Source: Aquincola sp.
GTDB taxonomy: Bacteria; Pseudomonadota; Gammaproteobacteria; Burkholderiales; Burkholderiaceae_C
Assembly (NCBI GenBank): GCA_029884035.1
Contig: JAOUIM010000082.1
Span: forward strand, 1 to 11,406
Direction: 5' to 3'
DNA length: 11,406 nucleotides
A program made the translations under genes and the position numbers. Below, piece by piece: positions 1 to 7,363 of the stretch. The number at the start of each line of letters is the position of its first letter. Positions within the stretch are counted from its first letter, which is position 1. The notes beneath the pieces are model-generated. The model saw only the letters and a list, made by a program, of their open reading frames with translations, had not been told where the DNA came from and did no database searches.

Positions 1-153
1 GTCGGTCATGTGCAACAGCGACACCGCGCCCGACCCCTTGAACGGCGCCGGGGCGTCGTAGGGAGAGGCTGCCTGCGCGTGAGCCGTGCGGCCAAGGCCG
101 AACCCGGCAGCGCCTGCGGCGGCGAGTAGCTGCGCGAACTCGCGCCGATTCAT
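1..153 (-). CDS. soxB: Probable thiosulfohydrolase SoxB, N-terminal 51 codons only (runs off the left edge)
   Basis: Seen: reading leftwards from ATG at 151-153, the product begins MNRREFAQLLAAAGAAGFGL, a twin-arginine (Tat) signal with RR at residues 3-4, an alanine-rich hydrophobic core and a likely AHAQA cleavage region near residues 24-28. It continues SPYDAP and then VSLLHMTD, where the window ends. Known: SoxB, the dimanganese hydrolase of the periplasmic Sox thiosulfate-oxidation system, has a Tat signal, then a YD-x-P segment, then LLHxTDxH, where the TDxH residues begin the metallophosphatase metal site. Asp51 would be the first metal ligand. In-frame GTG codons at 160-162 and 175-177 are possible earlier starts, before a stop at 202-204, but the ATG gives the standard Tat N-terminus. 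Inference: soxB is preferred over a UshA-type 5'-nucleotidase because of the YDAP-to-LLHMTD spacing. Only 51 residues are visible, so the call is moderate. It lies 283 bp downstream of a TSUP exporter gene on the same strand. Confidence 0.6.
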   Translation of the reverse strand, partial: MNRREFAQLLAAAGAAGFGLGRTAHAQAASPYDAPAPFKGSGAVSLLHMTD

Positions 154-436
154 CGAGGCCACGCGTTCACCAGGCACTTCCGGTCGTGCAGCGGCCCCAT
201 CTCATGCCACATCTGAATTGGACGGTCATCGCACCGATCCCCACCGCGGTTCCATCCGCAACATCATCCACATGGCGGCCGTCGCTCGCCCTCGGGTCTT
301 GCACCACCTGCGGAGCGGTTTACTGTGCCCCGTACCGGTTTCTTCGGCTGGCCGTGGTGGCGCAGCCGATCCCTGTGAGTGCCGCGGGCGCCGGCGCATG
401 GCGGATCCGGGAACCGGGGACGTTCATGGGTGGAGA
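154..436. other. Intergenic region between the TSUP exporter gene and the probable soxB
   Basis: These 283 bp are the largest gap in the minus-strand run below 6522. Short open frames exist on both strands, but their products are Arg/Pro/Ser-rich and look like random GC-rich translation. No convincing -35/-10 pair, terminator or strong Shine-Dalgarno sequence is visible. The length would allow a separate promoter for the leftward soxB-like gene. Confidence 0.5.
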
Positions 437-1222
437 TCAGCGCAGGAACGCGTCGTAGCCGGTCTTGGCGATCAGTGCTGCCACGACCATGATGAACACG
501 CCGCGAACGAACCCGGCGCCATGCTTGAGCGCCAACCGCGTGCCGACCAGGCTGCCCGCCACGTTGGCCAGTGCGATGACGAGTGCGAGGTGCCACCACA
601 CATGGCCCTTCCATGCGAACAGCGCCAGCGCCGCGGCATTGGTGGCGGTGTTCAGAAGCTTGGCGCACGCGCTCGCATGCAGGAAGTCATAGCCGAGCGT
701 GCGCACGAACAGGAAGACGAAGAAGCTGCCCGTGCCCGGGCCGAAGAAGCCGTCGTAGACACCCACCACGGCGCCAAGGCCCGAGGCCCACGCCGCCTCG
801 CGCGCGCCGGCGAAACGTGGCGCGTGGTTGCGACCCATGTCCTTCCTCGCCAAGGTGTAGACGAGCACGGCCGCCAGCACGAAGGGCAGCGCCCGCTTCA
901 GCCCTTCGGCGCTGACCAGCGTCACGACCCAAGCCCCGACAAAGCTGCCCAGCAACGCGGTGACCACCGCGGGCCATAGCGTGCCCCAACGCAAGGTGAC
1001 GCGGCGCGCGTACTGCAGCGTCGCCCAGGCCGTGCCCCATACTGCTCCGCCCTTGTTGGTGCCCAGCAAGGTCGCAGGCATGGCCTGCGGATACAGGGCG
1101 AATAGCGCGGGCACGAGCACAAGCCCGCCACCGCCGACGATGGCGTCGACAAATCCGGCCAGGCCAGCGGCCAGCGCCACCATGGCCAGCTCGGGCCAGG
1201 CGGACAGCGCGAGTTCGGTCAT
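437..1222 (-). CDS. TSUP/TauE-SafE family membrane anion exporter (possible sulfite exporter)
   Basis: The 261-residue integral membrane protein matches the TauE/SafE/TSUP family (formerly DUF81), which moves sulfite, sulfoacetate or related anions across the inner membrane. Seen: two internally related halves, each with a glycine-rich signature: AGFVDAIVGGGGLVLVPAL at residues 22-40 and GAVVGVYDGFFGPGTGSFF at 150-168. TNK at 55-57 and NTATN at 191-195 follow at matching places. About seven or eight hydrophobic segments are present, and the length is normal for the family. The frame is open further upstream to 1378, but that part overlaps the kinase 3' end and is Arg-rich, so the ATG at 1222 (MTELAL) is chosen. 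The ribosome site is weak. Context: 70 bp after the histidine kinase and 283 bp before the probable soxB. Inference: with soxB next door, export of sulfite or another sulfur anion is plausible, but the substrate cannot be read from the sequence. Confidence 0.85.
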   Translation of the reverse strand: MTELALSAWPELAMVALAAGLAGFVDAIVGGGGLVLVPALFALYPQAMPATLLGTNKGGAVWGTAWATLQYARRVTLRWGTLWPAVVTALLGSFVGAWVVTLVSAEGLKRALPFVLAAVLVYTLARKDMGRNHAPRFAGAREAAWASGLGAVVGVYDGFFGPGTGSFFVFLFVRTLGYDFLHASACAKLLNTATNAAALALFAWKGHVWWHLALVIALANVAGSLVGTRLALKHGAGFVRGVFIMVVAALIAKTGYDAFLR

Positions 1223-1292
1223 CGAGGGATTGTCCCGGCCCCTTGACGTGCAACGCCGGGGACGCAATCGCTGCGCGCCCGGCGCCAGTCGC

Positions 1293-3320
1293 TCACGCGG
1301 CGGCGTCGTGCGCCGTGTCGCCGGCGACCGGCACGTCGACTGCCCTCGCGGGACCGAAGCGGAACACGAAGCGCGCACCGCAGCCTGGTTCGCCGCGCGC
1401 GCTCACGTGCCCGGCGTGGCGTTCGACGATCCGCCGAACGATCGACAGCCCGAGGCCGGTACCCTGAAACTGCTCGCTGCGGTGCAGGCGGACAAAAGGC
1501 TGGAACAGGGTCGCCGCCTGCGCGTCATCGAACCCGGCGCCATTGTCCTGGACGAAGAACATGCCGTCGCCGCCATCGCTGTCGCTTCCAAACTCGACAC
1601 GAGGCGCGTTGACTTCTCGCGTGAACTTGGCTGCGTTGCCCAGAAGGTTCATCAGCACCACGCGCGCAAGCGCGGCACTGCAGTGCGCAACCAGACCGGG
1701 CTGAACGACCCACTGCACAGGCGCCTTGCGTTCGAGCCAGGGCAGGTCGGCAATCACGCTTCCGGCCAGTGCGCTCAGGTCCACCGGCTCGAGCAGCAAT
1801 GCGGTCGAGGTCGAGCGCGCGAGCTCGAGCAGCGCGGTCACCGTGTGCGACATCTCACGCGCGGCCTGTCCGGTCAGGCGCAGCCACTCGCGCTCGTCGG
1901 GGCTGAGGCGGTCCCAGGCGCGGCTCTTGATCATGTCCGACAATCCCACCACCTGACCGATCGGCGTGCGCAGCTCGTGCGCGAGCTGGCGCGAGAACGC
2001 TTCGAGGTCGCGGTTGGTCTGCTCCAGCTCGGAAGTGCGCTCGGCCACCAGACGCTCGAGCTGTTCGTTGCGGGTGAGCAGGAGTCGCTCGGCACGCTTC
2101 TTGAGCGTGATGTCGCGCCCCACGCCGTGGTATCCGAGGAACTCGCCGCGTTCGTCGAGACGCGGAACGCCGCTGATCGACACCCAGCGCAGTGAGCGCC
2201 CGCCCTGGCGCACTGCGAACTCGAAACCTCGAAACGGTCGGTGCGCGTCGAGGTCTGCGCGATGCGCGGCCCACTCGGTCGCGCTCGCGCCGTCGCTGTA
2301 CACCTCCCAACGCGCGCGGCCGATCAACTGTTCGGCGCGGTCGCCGGCGATCTGCATCGCAACCGGGCCGACTTCGGTGAAGCGGTGGCTCACGTCCGTC
2401 TGCCAGTACCAGTCGGCGGCCAGGTCGGCCATCATGCTGTGGCGCTTCTCGCTATCGGCCAGGCGCTGGTGCGCCAGCCGCGCCTCGGTCACGTCGCGAC
2501 CGACCCCCTCGTAGCCCGTGAAGCGACCGGCATCGTCGAACACGGCGCGGCCGTTCAGAGTGATCCACACCGGCGAGCGCCCACGGCGCAGCACTTCGAG
2601 CGTCACGTCGCGCAGCGACTTGCGCTGGCTCACGCGCTCGAGCACCGGGCCCCACCCCTCGGCCGGCGCCTGAAACAGCGGCACCGCATCGAGCTGGTGG
2701 CCCACCAGGTCGGAAGGCTGCACGCCGAGCTTAACCAGCGAGGCCAGGTCTTGAGAGACCCAGGTCACCTTCAGTGTTTCGTCGGTCTCCCAGTGCCAGT
2801 CGGCCGACAGCCGCATGCGCGCCTGCCAGCGGCGCTCGCGCTCACCGAAGGCCAGTTCGACTTCACGCGCCCCGCGGTCGAAGCGCGAGGTCGGCCCCGC
2901 CGATGCGCCCGACTCGCCCGCATCGTGCGTCGATACGCCGTCGAGGTCGCCCCAGGCCGAAACCGCGTAGGGCGACTCGGCGCGCACCGCGCGCAACGCG
3001 CCCGGCACGTCGCCGACTCGCAGATGGCGCGCGAACTCCGCCAACGCCAGCGCGTTGTCGCGGGACTGGCGTGAAAGGCGCAGCGCGATCGCCACTGCGC
3101 CAGCACCGAGGAGCAGTGCCGAGCCGAGTGCGGCCCAGCCGGCAAGCGCACTCTCGCGCCACACGAGCGGCAGGGCAGCGACGCCGACGAGCACGACGAT
3201 GGCCAGCACGAGTGCAACCGTCGCACGCACATCGGAAAACGCGCCCGCAGCATGCGTCTCGCCCCGCGCAGGATCCTTCGGCGCGGAGAGCCTTCCGTCG
3301 CTCGCGGGGGGTTCGGACAT
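1293..3320 (-). CDS. Membrane sensor histidine kinase with two PAS domains
   Basis: A 675-residue protein when started at ATG 3320; a TTG two codons upstream (3326) is also possible. Seen in order: a short polar N-terminus; two closely spaced hydrophobic helices at about residues 33-53 and 59-82, leaving almost no periplasmic domain; PAS 1 at about 170-282, opening DWHWETD and ending GYEGVGRDVT; PAS 2 at about 300-408, opening DWYWQTD and ending GYHGVGRDIT; a coiled coil at about 408-440; a HisKA H-box with phospho-accepting His448 (LAHELRTPIGQ); and an HATPase_c domain with an N-box (NLLGNAAKF, near 558-566), G1 box DNGAGFD (592-598), F box (LFQPFVRL) and G2 box GTGLGLS (620-626). All catalytic boxes are intact. 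The signal is probably cytoplasmic or at the membrane, sensed through PAS. No response regulator lies beside it, so it is an orphan here. It starts 46 bp after the GMC gene and is followed by the TSUP gene. Confidence 0.93.
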   Translation of the reverse strand: MSEPPASDGRLSAPKDPARGETHAAGAFSDVRATVALVLAIVVLVGVAALPLVWRESALAGWAALGSALLLGAGAVAIALRLSRQSRDNALALAEFARHLRVGDVPGALRAVRAESPYAVSAWGDLDGVSTHDAGESGASAGPTSRFDRGAREVELAFGERERRWQARMRLSADWHWETDETLKVTWVSQDLASLVKLGVQPSDLVGHQLDAVPLFQAPAEGWGPVLERVSQRKSLRDVTLEVLRRGRSPVWITLNGRAVFDDAGRFTGYEGVGRDVTEARLAHQRLADSEKRHSMMADLAADWYWQTDVSHRFTEVGPVAMQIAGDRAEQLIGRARWEVYSDGASATEWAAHRADLDAHRPFRGFEFAVRQGGRSLRWVSISGVPRLDERGEFLGYHGVGRDITLKKRAERLLLTRNEQLERLVAERTSELEQTNRDLEAFSRQLAHELRTPIGQVVGLSDMIKSRAWDRLSPDEREWLRLTGQAAREMSHTVTALLELARSTSTALLLEPVDLSALAGSVIADLPWLERKAPVQWVVQPGLVAHCSAALARVVLMNLLGNAAKFTREVNAPRVEFGSDSDGGDGMFFVQDNGAGFDDAQAATLFQPFVRLHRSEQFQGTGLGLSIVRRIVERHAGHVSARGEPGCGARFVFRFGPARAVDVPVAGDTAHDAAA

Positions 3321-3366
3321 CGCCAACAGTGTATCGAGGCGTTACGGCCGAGGCACTAGTCAGTTC

Positions 3367-5028
3367 TTACGGGGGAGCCGCTTTGTTGTCCTGTGTCAAC
3401 GCATCGCGCAGCCAGTGCGCAGCCCGCTCGGCGATCATCAGTGCCGGCGCGTTCGTGTTGCCGCTCGTGATCGTGGGCATCGCGCTCGCGTCGGCCACCA
3501 CCAGGCCCGCGACGCCACGCACACGCAGGCGCGAATCGAGCACAGCCGAGGCATCCCCGTCGCGGCCCATCCGGCACGTACCCACGGGATGGAAAATCGT
3601 CGTGCCGATGTCGCCGGCCAGCCTCGACAAATCCTCGTCGGACTCGTGTTGGGCCCCGGGCTTGATCTCGCGCGGCGCATAGCGCGCCAGGGCGGGCTGC
3701 GCGACGATGCGCCGCGTCAGACGAAGCGAATCGGCCGCCACCCGCCTGTCGCCTTCGGTCGACAGGTAGTTCGGCGCGATCAGCGGTGCGTCGTCGATGC
3801 GAGGGGAACGGATGCGGACCGTGCCGCGGCTTTCCGGGTTGAGATTGCACACGCTTGCGGTGAAGGCCGCAAACCGGTCGAGCGGCTCGCCGAAGGCGGG
3901 GAGCGACAGGGGCTGCACGTGGTACTCGAGGTTCGGCCATGCGCGATCGGGCGACGAACGCGCGAAGGCGCCGAGCTGCGACGGCGCCATACTCATCGGC
4001 CCGCTTTGCGTCAACAGGTACTGCAGCCCGATGCGGGCCTTGCCCCACCAGGTGCTGGCGATCCGATTGAGCGTGGGTACGCCGGAAACGCTGAACACCG
4101 CGCGGACCTGCAGGTGGTCCTGCAAGTTGGCGCCCACACCGGGCGCGTCGCGCAGCACCTCGATTCCATTCGCCCGCAACAGGCTGCCGGGCCCGATGCC
4201 CGACAACTGCATCAGTTGCGGCGTACCGATCGCGCCGGCGGCCATCACGACCGCCCGGGCAGCCCGCAGGTCCTGCAACTGGCCTTCGATACGTGCGCGC
4301 ACACCGCGCGCATGCAGTTCGCCATCGCGGTCGCGCTCGATGAGCACCCGCTCGACGAGTGCACCGGTGTGGACCTCCAGGTTGCGGCGCGCTCGCACCG
4401 GCCGCAGGAAAGCCTTGCTCGCGTTCCACCGCACGCCGCGTTTCTGATTGACCTCGAAGTAGCCGACACCCTCGTTGTCGCCACGGTTGAAGTCGTCGCT
4501 GGCCGGAAGACCGGCCTGCTGCGCCGCGAGGGCGAACGCATCGAGCAGTTCCCACGACAGGCGCTGCGGCTCGACGCGCCACTCGCCCCCGATGCCGTGA
4601 TGAGCAGCGAACGCCGGCTCGTGCCCGCGATGATGGTCCTCGTGCTGCTTGAAGAAGGCCAGGCAGGCGTCCCAGCGCCACGCCGCGTCGTCGATCAACG
4701 CGGCCCAGCCGTCATAGTCGCGCGATTGCCCCCGCATGTAGATCATGCCGTTGATCGAGGACGAGCCGCCCAGCACCTTGCCGCGCGGGTACCGCAGCAC
4801 GCGGCCGTTGAGCCCAGGGTCGGGCTCGGTCCGGTACATCCAGTCGGTGCGCGGATTGCCGATGCAGTACAGATACCCCACCGGGACGTGGATCCACAGG
4901 TAGGCGTCGCTGCCACCGGCCTCGAGCAAAAGCACTCGCGAGTCCGAATCGGCCGACAGCCGGTTGGCCAGCAGGCAGCCGGCGGTGCCGGCCCCCACGA
5001 CGATGTAGTCCCACGGCGCCGCGCTCAT
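3367..5028 (-). CDS. GMC-family FAD-dependent oxidoreductase (choline/alcohol dehydrogenase-like)
   Basis: A full-length 553-residue flavoprotein. Seen: the Rossmann FAD motif VVGAGTAGCLLANRL at residues 10-24 with the closing acidic LLLEAGG at 33-39; GMC signature 1, GKVLGGSSSINGMIYMRG, at 83-100; GMC signature 2, GAIGTPQLMQLSGIG, at 265-279; and the C-terminal active-site segment FHPVGTCRMG with catalytic His480, followed by TSGNTNAPALMIAERA at 521-536, which supplies the second catalytic position (His or Asn in this family; Asn here). Known: members oxidise choline, aliphatic or aromatic alcohols, or polyethylene glycol using FAD. The substrate cannot be assigned from sequence alone, and BetA is not claimed because no betB or betI is present. 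There is no signal peptide, so it is probably cytoplasmic or membrane-associated. The ATG lies 7 bp after the marC-like stop codon, so the two are very probably co-transcribed. The preceding GAG is a weak ribosome site. Confidence 0.92.
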   Translation of the reverse strand: MSAAPWDYIVVGAGTAGCLLANRLSADSDSRVLLLEAGGSDAYLWIHVPVGYLYCIGNPRTDWMYRTEPDPGLNGRVLRYPRGKVLGGSSSINGMIYMRGQSRDYDGWAALIDDAAWRWDACLAFFKQHEDHHRGHEPAFAAHHGIGGEWRVEPQRLSWELLDAFALAAQQAGLPASDDFNRGDNEGVGYFEVNQKRGVRWNASKAFLRPVRARRNLEVHTGALVERVLIERDRDGELHARGVRARIEGQLQDLRAARAVVMAAGAIGTPQLMQLSGIGPGSLLRANGIEVLRDAPGVGANLQDHLQVRAVFSVSGVPTLNRIASTWWGKARIGLQYLLTQSGPMSMAPSQLGAFARSSPDRAWPNLEYHVQPLSLPAFGEPLDRFAAFTASVCNLNPESRGTVRIRSPRIDDAPLIAPNYLSTEGDRRVAADSLRLTRRIVAQPALARYAPREIKPGAQHESDEDLSRLAGDIGTTIFHPVGTCRMGRDGDASAVLDSRLRVRGVAGLVVADASAMPTITSGNTNAPALMIAERAAHWLRDALTQDNKAAPP

Positions 5029-5035
5029 CGCCAGC

Positions 5036-5677
5036 TCACGGGACGACTGGCGCGGCCAGCACCGGGAACAGCTTGCCGAGCCCGTCGGCCAGGAGCTCGA
5101 CGGCCATCGCGGCGAGGATCAACCCCATCAGGCGCGTCATCACGTTGATGCCAGTGCGGCCGAGCACCTTCGCGATTCGGCCCGACGCGGAAAAGGCGGC
5201 ATAGGTGACCAGGCCGATGACGACGCCATAACCCACGAGCACCCCGCGCTCCCAGAGGTGGCGCGTCTTCTCGGCGTAGATCACCATCGTCGAGATCGTG
5301 GCCGGGCCGGTGAGAAGCGGAATCGTCAGCGGCACCACGGCAATGCTCGCGCCCGCGTCGACCTTCTGGTTGCCCTCGTCGACGTCGGTGGGGCGCGCCT
5401 CGGCCGGCTGTGCGTTGAGCATCTGCAGCGAGCTGATCAGCAGCAGCGTGCCGCCGCCGACCTGGAACGAGGCGATGCTGATGCCGAAGAACTCGATGAT
5501 CTTCAGTCCCGCGATGGCGCTCGCCGCGATCACGACAAAGGCCGAAAACGACGCGACCGAGATCGTGCGGCGCCGCTGCTCGCGAGAGAAGTTCATCGTG
5601 AACGCGATGAAGAAGGGCACCACGCCGATCGGGTTGACGATGGCCAGCAGCGCAATCAGTGGCTTGAGCAGATCCAT
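5036..5677 (-). CDS. MarC family integral membrane protein
   Basis: A 213-residue inner-membrane protein of normal MarC/YchE/YhgN length. Seen: the N-terminal motif NPIGVVPFF at residues 15-23, a conserved IPLLTGPATIST segment at 119-130, and about six hydrophobic helices split into two related halves by a charged loop at about 90-108 (AEARPTDVDEGNQK). The frame extends upstream to 5800, but that stretch overlaps the metal-receptor gene and is not membrane-like, so the ATG at 5677 (MDLLKPLIALLAIVNP) is taken. It lies 62 bp after the metal-receptor stop codon and 7 bp before the GMC start. Known: the family was once linked to multiple antibiotic resistance in E. coli, but that role was not upheld and the transported substrate is unknown. 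No function beyond a membrane protein, possibly a transporter, is claimed. Confidence 0.9.
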   Translation of the reverse strand: MDLLKPLIALLAIVNPIGVVPFFIAFTMNFSREQRRRTISVASFSAFVVIAASAIAGLKIIEFFGISIASFQVGGGTLLLISSLQMLNAQPAEARPTDVDEGNQKVDAGASIAVVPLTIPLLTGPATISTMVIYAEKTRHLWERGVLVGYGVVIGLVTYAAFSASGRIAKVLGRTGINVMTRLMGLILAAMAVELLADGLGKLFPVLAAPVVP

Positions 5678-5739
5678 GTCAGTCCAGTGCGGAAGGCTCG
5701 GCCGTGCGCCAGGCGCGAAGCTGTTGCAGTGCCGCGATG

Positions 5740-6522
5740 CTACGCGGCGGCCAGTGCACGCAGGTATCGCAGGCCCGCAGCGGTTCGTGGCCCGTACCAC
5801 GAGAGCAGCTCGCCATCGACAAGCCGTACCCGTGCGCCCGGGCAGAGCTGCTGCGCCTCATCCCGATGCGCCACCTCGAACGCATACGGCTCGCTCGACA
5901 GCAACACCTCGCGCACGTCAGTCAACCACGGCTCTCCGCCGCTCAGCACCGGATAGCGTGCGGCGCCATGCGCCCCGCCCTCGACCGCAGGCAGGCTGCA
6001 CCAACCGACGCGCGCGAGCATGCGCGCGATATAGGTGTCGCGCGCCACCGTCATCCAGGGGTCGCGCCAGATCAGGTACAGCACCGGTACCGTCGAGCGC
6101 CCGGTCGGCGCCGTGGCCGCCAGTTCGGCGGCCAGCTCGGCGCGCAGGGCGCGCGCCCGCTCAGACACGCCGGGTCGGCCGGCAAACACTTCGGCCATCC
6201 GGGCGATCAGTGCATCGACGTCATCGGGTCCGCAGGGGTGGGTCACGATGACCTGGGGTACGAAGTGCCGCAGGGCGCGCGCGGTTTCCTGTCGGTTTTC
6301 GTCGACGTTGACGATCACGTGCGTGGGCGCCAACCGCTCGAGCTTGACAAGGTTCACGTCCTTCGTGCCGCCCACCTTGGCCACGCCAGCCAGTGCTTCG
6401 GCCGGGTGGACGCAATACCCGGTTCGCGCCACGAGGAGGGGCCCCAGTCCAAGCGCGACGAGCAACTCGGTGACGCTGGGAACGAGGCTCGCGATGCGCG
6501 GCGCCACGCTGGGCAGGGTCAT
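5740..6522 (-). CDS. Helical backbone metal receptor (BtuF/FepB-like substrate-binding fold) without signal peptide
   Basis: A 260-residue protein resembling the Peripla_BP_2 family that binds cobalamin, siderophores or haem for ABC importers. Seen: RIASLVPSVTELLVALG at residues 9-25 (the usual first strand and helix of the fold); VGGTKDVNLVKLERLAPTHV at 50-69; then VNVDENRQE at 71-79; a long linking helix at about 115-137; and LYLIWRDPWMTVARDTYI at 148-165, a signature seen in the BtuF-like branch. The C-terminal lobe ends in WYGPRT at 242-247. No secretion signal or lipobox is present, which is unusual for a substrate-binding protein but common in this particular subgroup. The start at ATG 6522 is backed by GGAG five bases upstream (complement of 6528-6531). 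No ABC permease or ATPase genes are adjacent. A cytoplasmic corrinoid- or metal-binding role is inferred, not shown. Confidence 0.82.
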   Translation of the reverse strand: MTLPSVAPRIASLVPSVTELLVALGLGPLLVARTGYCVHPAEALAGVAKVGGTKDVNLVKLERLAPTHVIVNVDENRQETARALRHFVPQVIVTHPCGPDDVDALIARMAEVFAGRPGVSERARALRAELAAELAATAPTGRSTVPVLYLIWRDPWMTVARDTYIARMLARVGWCSLPAVEGGAHGAARYPVLSGGEPWLTDVREVLLSSEPYAFEVAHRDEAQQLCPGARVRLVDGELLSWYGPRTAAGLRYLRALAAA

Positions 6523-6706
6523 CGCCGCTCCGGCCCCTGCGCGGCAGTCTCAAAGCCGGGGCCACGGCGAGCGCTTTCAGGAGTGGGGTCGTGCCCGGCC
6601 ATCGGGTGCCGATCCTAGCAACGCGGCTGCGCCCCGGGTGAACCCGTAGGCGGGCGCGGTGGCAAGTCACGGCGGGGCCAGAAAACAACACTTTCGACGG
6701 CCCTGT

Positions 6707-6718
6707 GCGCACGTGCGC
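6707..6718. repeat. Perfect 12-bp palindrome GCGCACGTGCGC in the divergent intergenic region
   Basis: GCGCACGTGCGC is identical to its own reverse complement. It is followed directly by a GCGCTT tandem pair (6715-6726, overlapping its last four bases). It lies about 120 bp upstream of the RRM start codon and about 185 bp upstream of the metal-receptor start. It could be a dimeric regulator site, but GC-rich DNA produces such palindromes fairly often. Confidence 0.35.
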
Positions 6719-6825
6719 TTGCGCTTCCTGAATAATCACATCTCCCTGTCTGGAAGCGGCGCCTTCGCTTGATTGTCTCGAGCCCGGCTACTAGCTCCAC
6801 ATGGTTTCTTGAGTTGGTGATTGAC

Positions 6826-6831
6826 AAGGAG
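6826..6831 (+). promoter_or_regulatory. Strong ribosome binding site AAGGAG of the RRM protein gene
   Basis: AAGGAG lies eight bases before the ATG at 6840 and is the best Shine-Dalgarno sequence in the window. It fixes the start of the RRM gene and fits a highly expressed protein. Confidence 0.85.
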
Positions 6832-6839
6832 CTTGCCGA

Positions 6840-7319
6840 ATGGGCAACAAGCTATATGTGGGCAACCTTGCCTACAGCGTGCGCGATGAGTCGCTTCAGA
6901 CTGCCTTTGCGCAGTTCGGGACGGTCACGTCCGCCAAGGTGATGATGGACCGCGAGACGGGCCGCTCGAAGGGCTTCGGCTTCGTCGAGATGGGCAACGA
7001 CGCGGAGGCACAGGCCGCTATCAATGGCATGAACGGGCAACCGCTCGAAGGCCGTCCGCTGGTGGTCAACGAGGCACGGCCGCGCGAGGAGCGCCCGGGC
7101 GGCTTCGGCGGTGGTGGTGGTGGTGGCCGCGGCCCCTACGGCGGCGGCGGCGGTGGCCGCGGCGGCTACGGCGGCGGCGGCGGTGGTGGCTACGGCGGCG
7201 GTGGCGGCGGTGGCGGTCGCAGCCCCTACGGTGGTGGCGGCGGTGGCCGCGGCGGCTATGGCAGCGGTGGTGGCGGCGGTGGCGGAAGCTACGGCGGTGG
7301 CCGCGGCCAAGGCGACTGA
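6840..7319 (+). CDS. Glycine-rich RNA-binding protein with a single RRM domain
   Basis: A 159-residue protein. Seen: a complete RNA recognition motif at residues 1-82, with RNP2 as LYVGNL (5-10) and RNP1 as KGFGFVEM (44-51), both carrying the aromatic residues that stack on RNA bases. A tail from about 85 to 159 is nearly all glycine with regularly spaced Tyr and Arg (GGYG, RGGYG, SPYGGG). The tail has a roughly 30-residue unit repeated twice. Known: such small RRM proteins in cyanobacteria and proteobacteria bind single-stranded RNA, and some are cold- or stress-induced; Gly/Arg/Tyr tails can favour self-association. The start is fixed by AAGGAG. A Rho-independent terminator follows 22 bp after the stop codon, so the gene is probably monocistronic. 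It is the only plus-strand gene here, diverging from the metal-receptor block and converging on sbtB. Its RNA targets are unknown. Confidence 0.95.
   Translation: MGNKLYVGNLAYSVRDESLQTAFAQFGTVTSAKVMMDRETGRSKGFGFVEMGNDAEAQAAINGMNGQPLEGRPLVVNEARPREERPGGFGGGGGGGRGPYGGGGGGRGGYGGGGGGGYGGGGGGGGRSPYGGGGGGRGGYGSGGGGGGGSYGGGRGQGD
7128..7307 (+). repeat. Two imperfect 90-bp tandem copies inside the glycine-rich tail of the RRM gene
   Basis: The peptide RGPYGGGGGGRGGYG (residues 97-111) recurs as RSPYGGGGGGRGGYG (127-141), exactly 90 bp apart. The DNA between is a mix of GGC and GGT codons. The copies differ mainly at third positions (TACGGC versus TATGGC, GGCGGC versus GGTGGT), so the duplication is not very recent. 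Slippage or unequal recombination would change the tail length in 90-bp or smaller steps. Confidence 0.75.
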
Positions 7320-7341
7320 GCGGTAGTCCAGGATCACAGAC

Positions 7342-7363
7342 AGGGCGCTTCGGCGCCCTTTTT
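7342..7363 (+). terminator. Rho-independent terminator of the RRM gene, UUCG tetraloop
   Basis: AGGGCGC (7342-7348) pairs perfectly with GCGCCCT (7353-7359) across a TTCG loop closed by C-G, the especially stable cUUCGg form. It is followed by a T run (7359-7363) and a second TTTT at 7366-7369. It starts 22 bp after the stop codon. On the minus strand no U tract follows the stem, so it should stop rightward transcription only and leaves the leftward sbtB transcript without a visible terminator. Confidence 0.93.

Larger units (their letters stand above)
6523..6839. other. Divergent intergenic region between the metal-receptor gene and the RRM protein gene
   Basis: These 317 bp hold no convincing gene. 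They must carry the rightward promoter of the RRM gene and probably the leftward promoter of the metal-receptor block. The right half is clearly richer in A/T than the rest of the window (for example AAAACAACA at 6682-6690 and AATAATCACA at 6731-6740), as expected for a promoter and leader. TTGATT at 6769-6774 with TACTAG at 6789-6794 is the nearest thing to a sigma-70 pair, but its 14-bp spacing is too short to call. A 12-bp palindrome lies at 6707-6718, and a small hairpin (AAGCG / CGCTT, 7-nt loop) lies around 6754-6770. Confidence 0.5.

Noticed and set aside
264..668. 134-codon minus-strand frame across the TSUP 3' end and the gap before soxB
   Set aside because: It is in a different frame from the TSUP gene, His/Arg-rich and without a domain, so it does not represent a sox gene upstream of soxB.
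960..2195. Long plus-strand open frame opposite the TSUP and kinase genes
   Set aside because: It is antisense to two well-supported genes with conserved motifs. Its product is Arg/Ala/His-rich without domains, as expected for a mirror frame in GC-rich DNA.
3055..5148. 697-codon plus-strand open frame opposite the kinase start and the whole GMC gene
   Set aside because: It spans the end of one gene, a gap and another complete gene on the opposite strand. The GMC signatures on the minus strand are unambiguous and this frame has none.
7105..7316. Repetitive GGC/GGT block as a CRISPR array or non-coding satellite
   Set aside because: There are no equal-length repeats with unique spacers, and the block is in frame as the glycine-rich protein tail.
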